NCBI GenBank assembly: GCA_946221975.1
Contig: CAMIGT010000064.1
Location: forward strand, 1-7,058
Direction of reading: 5' to 3'
Source: an uncultured Blastococcus sp.
GTDB taxonomy: Bacteria; Actinomycetota; Actinomycetes; Mycobacteriales; Antricoccaceae
Length of the DNA: 7,058 bases
Shown here: one piece after another, positions 1-7,058 of the stretch
Position numbering within the stretch: position 1 is the first letter of the stretch
Layout of the letters: every line of letters begins with the position of its first letter
Program-made: the position numbers and the translations under genes
Notes under the pieces: generated by a model
Told to the model about the DNA's origin: nothing
What the model saw: only the letters and a program-made list of their open reading frames with translations
The model's database searches: none

Positions 1-857
1 GCGAGCGCGTTCATCAGCTGGTGCTCGCCGCGCGCGGCGAGCCGCACGTCCGTCGTACCCCACGGCGTATGCAGCTCGAACGAGGCGCGCAGCTGCGCAT
101 CGAGCGCGATATCGCTCGCGCTCACGTCCGCGTCAGCGCCACGCCCGAACGTCAACACGTCGGCCTGCGTGCGCGAGCGCATGGCGACGGTCGCCTCCTG
201 GTCGGCGTAGAGCACCGCCAACCCGTCGACCGGGAGTGCCTCGACGAGCTCACCCTTGGCCTGTGCCACCGCCTCCAGCGAGCCGAACATCTCCAGGTGT
301 ACGCCGTCCACCCGGGTCACGACTCCAACGGTCGGAGAGGCGATGGAGCACAGCAACGCGATGTGCCCGACGCCGCGCGCGCCCATCTCCAGGACGGCAG
401 CCTCCGCGTCGTCCGGCGCGCCGGCGAGAGTCAGCGGGAGACCGAGCTCGTTGTTGAAGGACCGCTCGCTGGCCGCGGTGCGGTAGGTGGTGCGCAGGAT
501 TCCGGCCAGCATGTCCTTGGTCGAGGTCTTGCCGACGGAACCGGTCACGCCGATCACCCGTCCCGGGATCCGGGCGCGCGCGGCCCGTCCCACGTCCATC
601 AACGCGGCGGCGGTATCGGCGACCTCGACGACCGGCGCGTCGATGCCGTGCACCGGATGGCTGGCCAGGTACGCCGGGGCGCCGGCTTCCAGTGCGGTCG
701 CAACGAAGTCATGCCCGTCCCGCTCGGCGACGATCGGCACAAACAGCTGGCCGGGCGCAATGGAACGCGAGTCGATGCTGGCGCCGTCGACCTCGACGTC
801 ATCGCCACGCAGAGCGCCGTGGGTGGCCCGCGCTAGTTCAGAGGTTGAGAATCGCAC
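1..857 (-). CDS. murF: UDP-MurNAc-tripeptide--D-alanyl-D-alanine ligase (MurF type), 3' end cut off by window
   Basis: Cytoplasmic ATP-dependent ligase that adds D-Ala-D-Ala to UDP-MurNAc-tripeptide, the last step before the lipid-linked stages of peptidoglycan synthesis. Reading the minus strand from a GTG at 857 gives 285 codons without a stop, against about 450-510 for complete MurF, so the C-terminal domain lies outside the window. Residues about 1-98 are the substrate-binding N-terminal domain with the conserved DSR (29-31). Then comes the Mur-ligase P-loop GVTGSVGKTSTKD (103-115, K110), SFNNE (133-137), EMGARG (157-162), AKGE (K201, the lysine expected to be carbamylated) and GEHQLMN (277-283). 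The start is chosen because a TATCGT -10 box ends 6 nt upstream; an alternative in-frame GTG lies at 878. No murE precedes it: the neighbour is divergent. The usual TNVGxAH stretch reads TRVDGVH (181-187), so this may be a second, MurF2-like copy. Family certain, exact copy type inferred. Confidence 0.93.
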   Translation of the reverse strand, partial: MRFSTSELARATHGALRGDDVEVDGASIDSRSIAPGQLFVPIVAERDGHDFVATALEAGAPAYLASHPVHGIDAPVVEVADTAAALMDVGRAARARIPGRVIGVTGSVGKTSTKDMLAGILRTTYRTAASERSFNNELGLPLTLAGAPDDAEAAVLEMGARGVGHIALLCSIASPTVGVVTRVDGVHLEMFGSLEAVAQAKGELVEALPVDGLAVLYADQEATVAMRSRTQADVLTFGRGADADVSASDIALDAQLRASFELHTPWGTTDVRLAARGEHQLMNAL

Positions 858-863
858 CGTACG

Positions 864-869
864 ACGATA
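864..869 (-). promoter_or_regulatory. -10 box of murF (TATCGT), leaderless type
   Basis: On the minus strand TATCGT fits TANNNT and is followed by 6 nt and then the GTG start at 857. Transcription would begin at or next to the start codon, giving a leaderless mRNA, which is common in actinomycetes. No convincing TTGACA-like -35 is visible 16-19 nt upstream, and no Shine-Dalgarno sequence precedes the GTG, which supports the leaderless reading. Confidence 0.55.
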
Positions 870-1005
870 CCGGCGCACCCCGCTGCTGGATAAGGGCGCA
901 CCGACTACTCCCGCTCAGCACAACTGGACGCCACGAGCCACCGCGCGTCAATAGTCGACTCGCGGCGTGCCCTCCCGTCCGTTTCGGGCGTCGAACCGGG
1001 CCGGA

Positions 1006-1011
1006 TACGCT
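1006..1011 (+). promoter_or_regulatory. -10 box of the GNAT gene (TACGCT), leaderless type
   Basis: TACGCT (TANNNT) ends 6 nt before the ATG at 1018, and there is no Shine-Dalgarno sequence in front of the ATG. TTTCGG at 982-987 sits 18 nt upstream and is at best a weak -35. The roughly 160 nt between 858 and 1017 therefore hold two divergent promoters (murF and this gene), and I see no further gene in them. Confidence 0.55.
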
Positions 1012-1017
1012 CAGCCG

Positions 1018-1602
1018 ATGACTGCCCGCCGACCGAACAAGCACGACACCGCGTGGGAGTCAGTGACGACGCAGCGGCTCAACCTGCGCCGGCCGGTCGA
1101 GGCAGATCGCGAGTTCTACCAGCGCATCCACACCGACCCGCGGCTGTACCGGCACGCCCCTGCCTCCCGCGGCACCATCGAGTCCACCACGGCCGACTTC
1201 GACGACGTGCTGACCTACTGGGTGGAGCACGGGTTTGACTACTGGGTCGTCGTCGATCGCGCGAACGACGAACGGATCGGGTGGGCCGGCGTACGCCGCA
1301 CCCCGGCGTTCTTGAACCTCTACCACCGCCTCGTCCCCGAGGCGCAGGGCCGAGGACTCGCGACCGAAGCGGCCCGTGAAGCGGTCGCGATGGCCAGCGC
1401 CGCCGAGCCCGATCTGCCCGTCGTAGCCCGGGTGAAGGAGCGCAACGTGTCGTCGGTGCGCACCGCGCTGGCTGCCGTGCTCGTCCTCACCCCCGAGCGG
1501 GCCGTGCTGCGCGACGACGCGCCCGGCGATCCGCCATCGCTCGTCTTCGCGACCCGACACCGGCCGTCGAGCCAACCCGCTCCGCCGGATGCCGGCCCGT
1601 AG
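1018..1602 (+). CDS. GNAT-family N-acetyltransferase (RimJ/RimL-like)
   Basis: A 194-residue protein of the GNAT superfamily, probably cytoplasmic, moving an acetyl group from acetyl-CoA to an amine. The N-terminus has the TQRLNLRRPVEAD strand typical of the RimJ/RimL (Acetyltransf_3) branch (residues 18-30). Motif A, the acetyl-CoA pyrophosphate loop, is EAQGRGLATEAA (108-119, with the Q-G-R-G-L-A core). NVSSVRTAL (143-151) occupies the place of the usual N-x-x-S-x-x-x-x helix. The tail after about residue 180 is rich in proline and probably disordered. The ATG at 1018 is preferred over an in-frame GTG at 967 because a TACGCT -10 box lies 6 nt before it. It sits between murF and ddl and stops 10 nt before ddl, so it may be co-transcribed with ddl. 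The substrate cannot be read from the sequence; a link to cell-wall amino sugars or amino acids is only suggested by position. Confidence 0.88.
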   Translation: MTARRPNKHDTAWESVTTQRLNLRRPVEADREFYQRIHTDPRLYRHAPASRGTIESTTADFDDVLTYWVEHGFDYWVVVDRANDERIGWAGVRRTPAFLNLYHRLVPEAQGRGLATEAAREAVAMASAAEPDLPVVARVKERNVSSVRTALAAVLVLTPERAVLRDDAPGDPPSLVFATRHRPSSQPAPPDAGP

Positions 1603-1605
1603 GCT
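1600..1605 (+). promoter_or_regulatory. -10 box of ddl (TAGGCT) overlapping the GNAT stop codon
   Basis: TAGGCT fits TANNNT and is separated by 7 nt from the ATG of ddl at 1613. Its first three bases are the TAG stop of the acetyltransferase gene (1600-1602). It supports the choice of 1613 as the ddl start and would make a leaderless mRNA. No clear -35 is seen; that region would lie inside the acetyltransferase coding sequence. Confidence 0.5.
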
Positions 1606-1612
1606 GGGGCGC

Positions 1613-2743
1613 ATGTCGAGCACCCCACCCGCACCCACCGCACCGCAGCCGCCGGACGGCGCACGCCTTCGACTCGTCGTCCTGTTCGGCGGAATCTCCG
1701 CCGAGCACGACGTGAGCCGCACGTCAGCGGCCCAGCTGCTGGCCGCCGTCGACCCGACGGCGTACGACCTGGTTCCGGTCGGGATCTCGCGCGAGGGTGA
1801 GTGGACGCTGCAGGATGACGCCGTCGCGGCCATCGCCGCCGGGCAGCCGCTGCCGGACGCGCTCGAGACGACGGGTACGCCGGTCAACCCGATCGAGATC
1901 ATCCGCGGCGACGGCCAGCTGCAGACCGTCGTGCTCCCGCTGCTGCACGGACCGCACGGCGAGGACGGGGTGGTCCAGGGCCTGCTTGAGCTGTCCGGAG
2001 TGCCGTACGTCGGCTCCGGCGTACTCGGCTCGGCGGTGTGCATGGACAAGGCGATGGCCAAGACGGTCGCCGCGCAGGCCGGGATCCCGCAGGGCGACTG
2101 GATCGAGTACCACGACGGTGCCGACGAGTCGCCGGAGCAGCTGGCGGAGCGGGCGTTGGAGACGCTGAGCCTGCCGATCTTCGTCAAGCCGTCCAACATG
2201 GGCTCGTCGGTGGGAATCAGCAAGGTCACCGACCCCGACGGTCTGGGGACCGCGATCAAGACGGCCCTGCAGTACGACGAGGTGCTGGTGCTGGAGTCCG
2301 GGGTGAGCGGCCGCGAGATCGAGGTCGCCGTGCTTGGCGACCTCGCACCCGACGCGTCCGTGCCCGGCGAGATCATCCCCGGCGCCGACTTCTACGACTA
2401 CGAGGACAAGTACATCACCGGCGGTGCCGAGCTACGCATACCCGCAGAGCTCAGCACCGAGGAGATCGCCACGGTGCAGGAGCTCGCCAAGCGCACGTTC
2501 CGCGCGCTGCGCTGCAGCGGCCTCGCGCGCGTCGACTTCTTCTACGACGAGGGCACCGCCGACCGACCGGGGCGCGGCTGGTTGCTCAACGAGCCCAACA
2601 CGATGCCCGGTTTCACGCCGTACTCGATGTATCCGAAGCTGTGGCAGAACTCCGGGGTCCCGTACGCCGAGCTGGTCGACCGGCTCGTGCAGATCGCACT
2701 GCGTCGGCACGCCCGCCGCGCGAGCATCTCCACCTACCGCTGA
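1613..2743 (+). CDS. ddl: D-alanine--D-alanine ligase
   Basis: Cytoplasmic ATP-grasp ligase that joins two D-alanines to give the dipeptide used by MurF; 376 residues, normal for actinomycete Ddl. Visible landmarks: FGGISAEHDVS (25-35, E31 equals the D-Ala1-binding glutamate), HGPHGEDG (112-119), GSGVLGSAVCMDK (134-146), the ATP-grasp strand FVKPSNMGSSVG (190-201), the omega loop YDYEDKY (260-266) and RVDFF (306-310), followed by NEPNTMPGF (326-334) with the metal-binding E327 and N329. The K-Y pair ending the omega loop (265-266) corresponds to K215-Y216 of E. coli DdlB, the D-Ala:D-Ala form; VanA-type D-Ala:D-Lac ligases have another loop. EPNT is a small variant of the usual E-[VIA]-N-T. 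The first 18 or so residues are a Pro/Ala-rich extension. The ATG at 1613 is preferred to one at 1589 because of the TAGGCT box 7 nt before it. It follows the GNAT gene by 10 nt and converges on the OYE gene. Confidence 0.97.
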   Translation: MSSTPPAPTAPQPPDGARLRLVVLFGGISAEHDVSRTSAAQLLAAVDPTAYDLVPVGISREGEWTLQDDAVAAIAAGQPLPDALETTGTPVNPIEIIRGDGQLQTVVLPLLHGPHGEDGVVQGLLELSGVPYVGSGVLGSAVCMDKAMAKTVAAQAGIPQGDWIEYHDGADESPEQLAERALETLSLPIFVKPSNMGSSVGISKVTDPDGLGTAIKTALQYDEVLVLESGVSGREIEVAVLGDLAPDASVPGEIIPGADFYDYEDKYITGGAELRIPAELSTEEIATVQELAKRTFRALRCSGLARVDFFYDEGTADRPGRGWLLNEPNTMPGFTPYSMYPKLWQNSGVPYAELVDRLVQIALRRHARRASISTYR

Positions 2744-2782
2744 CTGGCCGCGATTCGCCTCAGTCGTCGGGGTCTGGCCGGT

Positions 2783-3916
2783 TCACGGGTCGACGAGCTC
2801 AAGCCCAACAGCGCAGCAGGGCTCGACCGGCCGCGCCTGCGGTTGGTATCGCGGATAGTCGACATAGCCAGCGGGGCCGGGCGTGTAGAGGCGCGCCTCA
2901 TCCATCGGGTTCCACGGCAGGTCGTGCCGCAGCCGGGTGACGAAGTCCGGGTTGCGCAGAAATCCGCGGCCAAACGACACCGCGTCGGCCAGGCCGACGG
3001 ACAGGACCTGTTCGGCGGTACGTCGACACGTCGGTTCGCGGTTCTCACCGACATTGGCGATCAACGGTCCCGACCACCGAGGGCGCAGGTCCTCCAGGGC
3101 GCGGTAGGAGTCGTTGTCGGTCAGGTGGAGGTAGGCCAGTCCACGCGAGTCCAGCTCGCCCACCAACCGACGATAGAGCGGCGCGGGGTCCGACTCGACC
3201 ATTCCGAACTGCGGATTGCCCGGGGACAGGCGGATCGCGACCCGGTCGGCGCCCACGGCGCCCGCGAGCGCATCGACCAACTCCAGCGCGAGTCGCATCC
3301 GGCCGGTGGTGCTCTCGCCGTACTCGTCGGTGCGCAGGTTGGTGTTGTCGGCCAGGAACTGATGAGTCAGATAGCTGTTGGCGCCGTGCAGCTCGACCCC
3401 GTCGAAACCGGCGGCGATCGCGCGACGTGCTGCCGCCGCATGCTCACCGACGACCCGCCCGATCTCATCGCGGCTCAGCACGGACGGCACCGGCGATGGC
3501 TCCTTGCCACCGCAAGGCAGGTGTACCCACTCCGGATCGGCGATCGCGGAAGCGCCGGCGGGTGTGCTCCCGTCGTACCGCGCCGCGGGATGCCCCTTGC
3601 GACCGCCGTGCATCAGCTGCGCGAAGATCCGTCCGCCCTCCGCGTGCACGGCGTCGGTCACTGTCCGCCAGCCTTCGACGTGTCGCGCGGTCTGAAGGCC
3701 GGGCACGCGCCACTCACTCTGACCGCCGCTCGCCGGCCAGATGCCTTCGGTGATGAGCAACCCGGCGTCGGCGCGCTGGGCATAGAACTCGGCCATCTCG
3801 GGAGTCGGCGCACCGTCCGGCTCGGCGCGCAGCCGGGTCATCGGCGCCATCACCACGCGATTGGGCAACGCGAGGCGACGCAGGCTCAACGGTTGGAACA
3901 ACAGAGGTTCAGTCAT
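2783..3916 (-). CDS. Old yellow enzyme family alkene reductase (NemA/XenB-like NADH:flavin oxidoreductase)
   Basis: FMN-dependent TIM-barrel oxidoreductase, 377 residues, reducing activated C=C bonds (enones, maleimides, quinone-like or nitro compounds) with NAD(P)H in the cytoplasm. Motifs follow the classical OYE class: LFQPL near the N-terminus, VVMAPMTR (21-28, T27 near the flavin), FAQLMHGGR (98-106, Q100), HGANSYLTHQFL (177-188) with substrate-binding H177 and N180 and proton donor Y182, RLSP (229-232, R229 at the flavin phosphate side), SFGRGFLRNPDF (314-325) and the GYVDYP tail (350-355). The N-terminal Cys seen in the thermophilic-like YqjM class is absent. The ATG at 3916 has no Shine-Dalgarno sequence but has TACCGT 7 nt upstream. 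The gene diverges from the MerR gene, which probably activates it through the inverted repeat between them. Physiological role is likely detoxification of electrophiles; the exact substrate is unknown. Confidence 0.95.
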   Translation of the reverse strand: MTEPLLFQPLSLRRLALPNRVVMAPMTRLRAEPDGAPTPEMAEFYAQRADAGLLITEGIWPASGGQSEWRVPGLQTARHVEGWRTVTDAVHAEGGRIFAQLMHGGRKGHPAARYDGSTPAGASAIADPEWVHLPCGGKEPSPVPSVLSRDEIGRVVGEHAAAARRAIAAGFDGVELHGANSYLTHQFLADNTNLRTDEYGESTTGRMRLALELVDALAGAVGADRVAIRLSPGNPQFGMVESDPAPLYRRLVGELDSRGLAYLHLTDNDSYRALEDLRPRWSGPLIANVGENREPTCRRTAEQVLSVGLADAVSFGRGFLRNPDFVTRLRHDLPWNPMDEARLYTPGPAGYVDYPRYQPQARPVEPCCAVGLELVDP

Positions 3917-3923
3917 GCCAGTG

Positions 3924-3955
3924 ACGGTAAGATCTCACATGGATGTGAGATTCAA
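3924..3955 (-). promoter_or_regulatory. MerR-type promoter of the OYE gene with a 20-bp spacer
   Basis: On the minus strand TTGAAT (3955-3950) and TACCGT (3929-3924) are separated by 20 nt, longer than the 16-18 nt usual for housekeeping promoters. Promoters activated by MerR-family proteins have 19-20 bp spacers that the bound, induced regulator shortens by twisting DNA. TACCGT lies 7 nt before the ATG at 3916, so the transcript would be leaderless. The spacer contains the inverted repeat described separately. Confidence 0.7.
3933..3950. promoter_or_regulatory. Probable MerR operator, perfect 8+2+8 inverted repeat
   Basis: TCTCACAT-GG-ATGTGAGA is a perfect dyad with 8-bp arms and a 2-bp centre. 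It fills the spacer of the OYE promoter and lies 22 nt before the MerR start codon, where it would also overlap the regulator's own promoter region, for example TAAGAT at 3928-3933. This is the position and size expected for a MerR dimer site that activates the divergent target and limits its own expression. Binding itself is inferred. Confidence 0.78.
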
Positions 3956-3971
3956 GTCGCGAGGTGACCCG

Positions 3972-5404
<1,433 letters not shown>

Positions 5405-5938
5405 TCAGTCGTCGTACGTCTCGTCCTCGTCGAACCAGCTGACCGCGGCGCGGGCGAACTCATCCGGCTGCATCGCCTCGGCGCCGGCCGGCAGCGCACC
5501 GACGACAGGTACGCCGGACGCGGCGGCCAGGAAGCTGCGTGCCTCCCGGTACTTCGCGTCGTCGGTGGGAGCCTGATCCAGGACAAGCCCGCTCGGTTCG
5601 ATGCCGATCTCCCGAAGCTCATCGACCATCTCGACCGCGTCATCGGTGCTCGGGCTGCACGCGAGATGCAGGACGAGGTCGAGATCAGCGTCCTCGGCCG
5701 CTTCGCAGATCGAGTAGACGTACGCCGGCTGCGACACGGCAGCTTCGAAAAACACGATGACCAGCTCAAAGGCGTCGGCGAGGGCGCTGATCGTGGCGGC
5801 GAAGTCGGCCGGCTCGACGTCGGGCTCCTGGATCGCCCCCAGGTTGACCCGCGCTCCCCGCGCGCTGGCCGCCGCGGCCATTCCGGCCGCGATCACGTGA
5901 GGGCGCCCGCCAGCCTCGGCCACCAGGATCAGCGTCAT
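5405..5938 (-). CDS. Acidic protein resembling dethiobiotin synthetase/CobB-type P-loop proteins but without the P-loop
   Basis: A 177-residue protein of uncertain function. The pattern MTLILVAEAGGRPHVIAAGMAA looks like a Rossmann-type first strand and helix, but the glycine-rich GxxxxGK[ST] of a nucleotide-binding loop is missing (residues 8-14 are EAGGRPH). ELVIVFFEA (58-66) sits where the BioD/CobB family has its Walker-B-like strand, and the second half shows the family's later pattern: DLVLHLACSPSTDD (87-100), an amphipathic helix, EPSGLVLDQAP (114-124) and VPVVGALP (143-150). The C-terminus is strongly acidic (WFDEDETYDD). The ATG at 5938 is chosen for AGAGGA at 5953-5948, 9 nt upstream; longer in-frame starts have nothing to support them. 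It lies upstream of rmlB on the same strand and diverges from a Ser/Thr kinase gene. It may be a catalytically inactive member of the SIMIBI/AAA_26 group; that assignment rests on pattern only. Confidence 0.75.
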   Translation of the reverse strand: MTLILVAEAGGRPHVIAAGMAAAASARGARVNLGAIQEPDVEPADFAATISALADAFELVIVFFEAAVSQPAYVYSICEAAEDADLDLVLHLACSPSTDDAVEMVDELREIGIEPSGLVLDQAPTDDAKYREARSFLAAASGVPVVGALPAGAEAMQPDEFARAAVSWFDEDETYDD

Positions 5939-5996
5939 TGATCTTCGTCCTCTCCCGTGGCCAGCTGCCACGGCGCATGCGTCACTTGGTCCCCGG

Positions 5997-6011
5997 GGGC
6001 GGTGTCCGCCC
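5997..6011. repeat. GC-rich hairpin in the kinase/acidic-protein intergenic gap
   Basis: GGGCGG-TGT-CCGCCC is a perfect 6-bp stem with a 3-nt loop in the 209-nt gap between the divergent genes. There is no adjacent T-run on either strand. It could lie in the leader of the minus-strand gene, if that is transcribed from the TAACCT box at 6024-6019, and affect its expression. Function unknown, and chance formation is plausible in such GC-rich DNA. Confidence 0.3.
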
Positions 6012-6112
6012 GATGTCGAGGTTACCCAAGGACAATCCGACGCTGCCGGAACCAGAGACCGGTCTACAGCCCCCAAGTACCCGGACCGGACGGACGGCAC
6101 TCTCGCAGGTCC

Positions 6113-6118
6113 TACGAT
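6113..6118 (+). promoter_or_regulatory. Probable -10 box of the kinase gene (TACGAT)
   Basis: TACGAT matches the actinomycete TANNNT consensus and its start is 35 nt before the GTG of the kinase gene, leaving a short leader of about 20-25 nt that contains the AGAGAGGA Shine-Dalgarno (6135-6142). A matching -35 is not evident; the upstream DNA consists of CGGAC-like short repeats (about 6080-6098). Confidence 0.4.
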
Positions 6119-6147
6119 AAAGGCGCCGCTAGGCAGAGAGGACAGCC

Positions 6148-7058
6148 GTGGAAGACCAGCTCATCGCGGGCCGCTATCGCGTGATCAGATCGATCGGGCG
6201 TGGCGGGATGGGCCATGTCTGGCTGTGCCGCGACGAGGTCCTGCGCCGCGAGGTCGCGGTCAAGCAGATCGGGTCCATGCCCGGCGACACCGGAGAGACC
6301 AACGCCCGGGCCATGCGTGAGGCGCGGCTCGCCGCCTCGCTGAACCATCCCAACGCCGTCTCGATCTACGACGTCATCGAAGACCACGGCACGCCCTGGC
6401 TGGTGATGGAGTACGTCCCGGCCCGCAACCTCTCCCAGATCATCAAGGCGCAGGGCAGCCTCAGCGACGCCGAGATCACCCCCATCGCCGCCCAGGTCGC
6501 CAAGGCACTCGCGGCCGCGCACAAGGCCGACATCGTGCACCGCGACGTCAAGCCGAGCAACATCCTGGTCGACGAGTACGGCGTCGCGAAGATCACCGAC
6601 TTCGGGATCGCGCGGGGCGGCGCCGGTGACGCGCAGGTCACCCGCACGGGCATGATGGCCGGAACTCCGGCGTACTTCGCACCTGAGCTCGCCCGCGGCA
6701 AGAATCCGGGCCCGGCCGCCGACGTGTGGGCGCTCGGCGCGACCATCTTCCACGCAACCGAGGGCGAACCGCCGTACGGCACCGACGAAAACACGATCGC
6801 GCTGCTCTACCGGATCGGTGCTGACGAGCCGTCGCGGCCGCAGCACGCGGGCTTCCTCGAGGCGCCGCTGCGGCACATGCTCGACCCGGAAGTCGCGCGT
6901 CGGTGGAGCATGCCGATGGTCGCCGACGCGCTGACCGATCTCGAACGCGGGCGACCGCTGTCGGTGCCGGTGACCGGCGAGCAACCGGTGCCCGGCCAGT
7001 GGTACGCCCCTGGGACGGGCGCGCTCCCGGCCGGCGCCCACGCCGCGGCGCCACCGCC
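6148..7058 (+). CDS. PknB-type Ser/Thr protein kinase, 3' end cut off by window
   Basis: Hanks-type kinase of the bacterial PknB group; 303 codons are visible from a GTG at 6148 preceded by AGAGAGGA with 5 nt spacing. All catalytic elements are intact: glycine loop GRGGMGHV (17-24), AVK with K39, the alpha-C glutamate E58, HRDVKPSN (131-138, D133, K135, N138), DFG (151-153), and APE (178-180) with D192. The activation loop VTRTGMMAGT (164-173) matches the PknB loop with its two autophosphorylated threonines (T165, T167). The domain ends near residue 270 and passes into a Pro/Ala/Gly-rich linker (from about 275), which in this family leads to a transmembrane helix and an extracellular sensor such as PASTA repeats. 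That part is outside the window, so membrane location and sensor type are unknown. It diverges from the acidic-protein gene. Exact paralog (PknA, B, D and so on) cannot be named. Confidence 0.95.
   Translation, partial: MEDQLIAGRYRVIRSIGRGGMGHVWLCRDEVLRREVAVKQIGSMPGDTGETNARAMREARLAASLNHPNAVSIYDVIEDHGTPWLVMEYVPARNLSQIIKAQGSLSDAEITPIAAQVAKALAAAHKADIVHRDVKPSNILVDEYGVAKITDFGIARGGAGDAQVTRTGMMAGTPAYFAPELARGKNPGPAADVWALGATIFHATEGEPPYGTDENTIALLYRIGADEPSRPQHAGFLEAPLRHMLDPEVARRWSMPMVADALTDLERGRPLSVPVTGEQPVPGQWYAPGTGALPAGAHAAAPP

Noticed and set aside
21..836. Long plus-strand open frame opposite murF
   Set aside because: It mirrors the real gene in GC-rich DNA. Its translation is Arg/Gly/His-rich with no domain, while the minus strand reads a complete set of Mur-ligase motifs.
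1060..2376. 438-codon minus-strand open frame across the GNAT gene and ddl
   Set aside because: Low-complexity Ser/Arg-rich translation, spanning two convincing plus-strand genes and their junction; an effect of codon bias.
1613..2743. VanA-type D-Ala:D-Lac ligase and a glycopeptide-resistance cluster
   Set aside because: The omega loop ends in K-Y as in D-Ala:D-Ala ligases, and no vanH, vanX or vanRS genes are visible.
2744..2782. Intrinsic terminator between the convergent ddl and OYE genes
   Set aside because: The 39-nt gap has no stem followed by a T-run; only direct CTGGCCG repeats are seen.
2843..3967. 374-codon plus-strand open frame opposite the OYE gene
   Set aside because: No recognisable domain, while the minus strand encodes a full old yellow enzyme with active-site residues.
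5938..6100. N-terminal extension of the acidic protein starting at 6100
   Set aside because: The added 54 residues are Arg/Gly/Pro-rich with no pattern, and a good Shine-Dalgarno sequence lies just upstream of the ATG at 5938.
6112..7041. 309-codon minus-strand open frame opposite the kinase gene
   Set aside because: No domain; the plus strand contains every kinase catalytic motif.

Overview
The window is GC-rich (roughly two thirds G+C by eye), with strong G/C preference at third codon positions and long spurious antisense frames. It carries a PknB-type Ser/Thr kinase, a 376-residue D-Ala:D-Ala ligase and several starts placed 6-7 nt after a TANNNT box, the usual pattern of leaderless mRNAs in high-GC Gram-positives. 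All of this points to a chromosomal segment of an actinomycete (Actinomycetota). I see no mobile element, CRISPR array, rRNA or tRNA. Seven protein genes nearly fill the window. murF at the left edge and the kinase at the right edge are cut off by the window.

Left third (1-2743), cell wall. A MurF-type ligase gene (minus strand, 3' end missing) diverges from a GNAT acetyltransferase gene, which is followed 10 nt later by ddl. Ddl makes D-Ala-D-Ala and MurF adds it to the UDP-MurNAc-tripeptide, so the two flanking genes encode consecutive steps of one pathway. murF is the first gene of its unit here and not downstream of murE, so it is either a relocated or a second MurF.

Middle (2783-4349), a one-enzyme regulated module. 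An old yellow enzyme (flavin-dependent alkene reductase) gene on the minus strand diverges from a MerR-family regulator gene on the plus strand. Their 55-nt gap holds a perfect 8+2+8 inverted repeat. It lies inside an unusually long (20 bp) spacer of the oxidoreductase promoter, the classical layout of MerR activation.

Right part (4346-7058). rmlB (dTDP-glucose 4,6-dehydratase, minus strand) ends in the same CTAG tetranucleotide as the MerR gene. Upstream of rmlB on the same strand is a small acidic protein gene that resembles the dethiobiotin-synthetase/CobB fold but lacks the P-loop. It diverges across a 209-nt gap from a canonical, catalytically complete PknB-like kinase gene that runs off the window.

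No wholly new multi-gene system is evident. The points most worth following up are the murF/ddl arrangement with its variant MurF motif, the MerR operator/promoter, the P-loop-less BioD-like protein, and the four leaderless-type starts, one of which recycles a stop codon as part of its -10 box.
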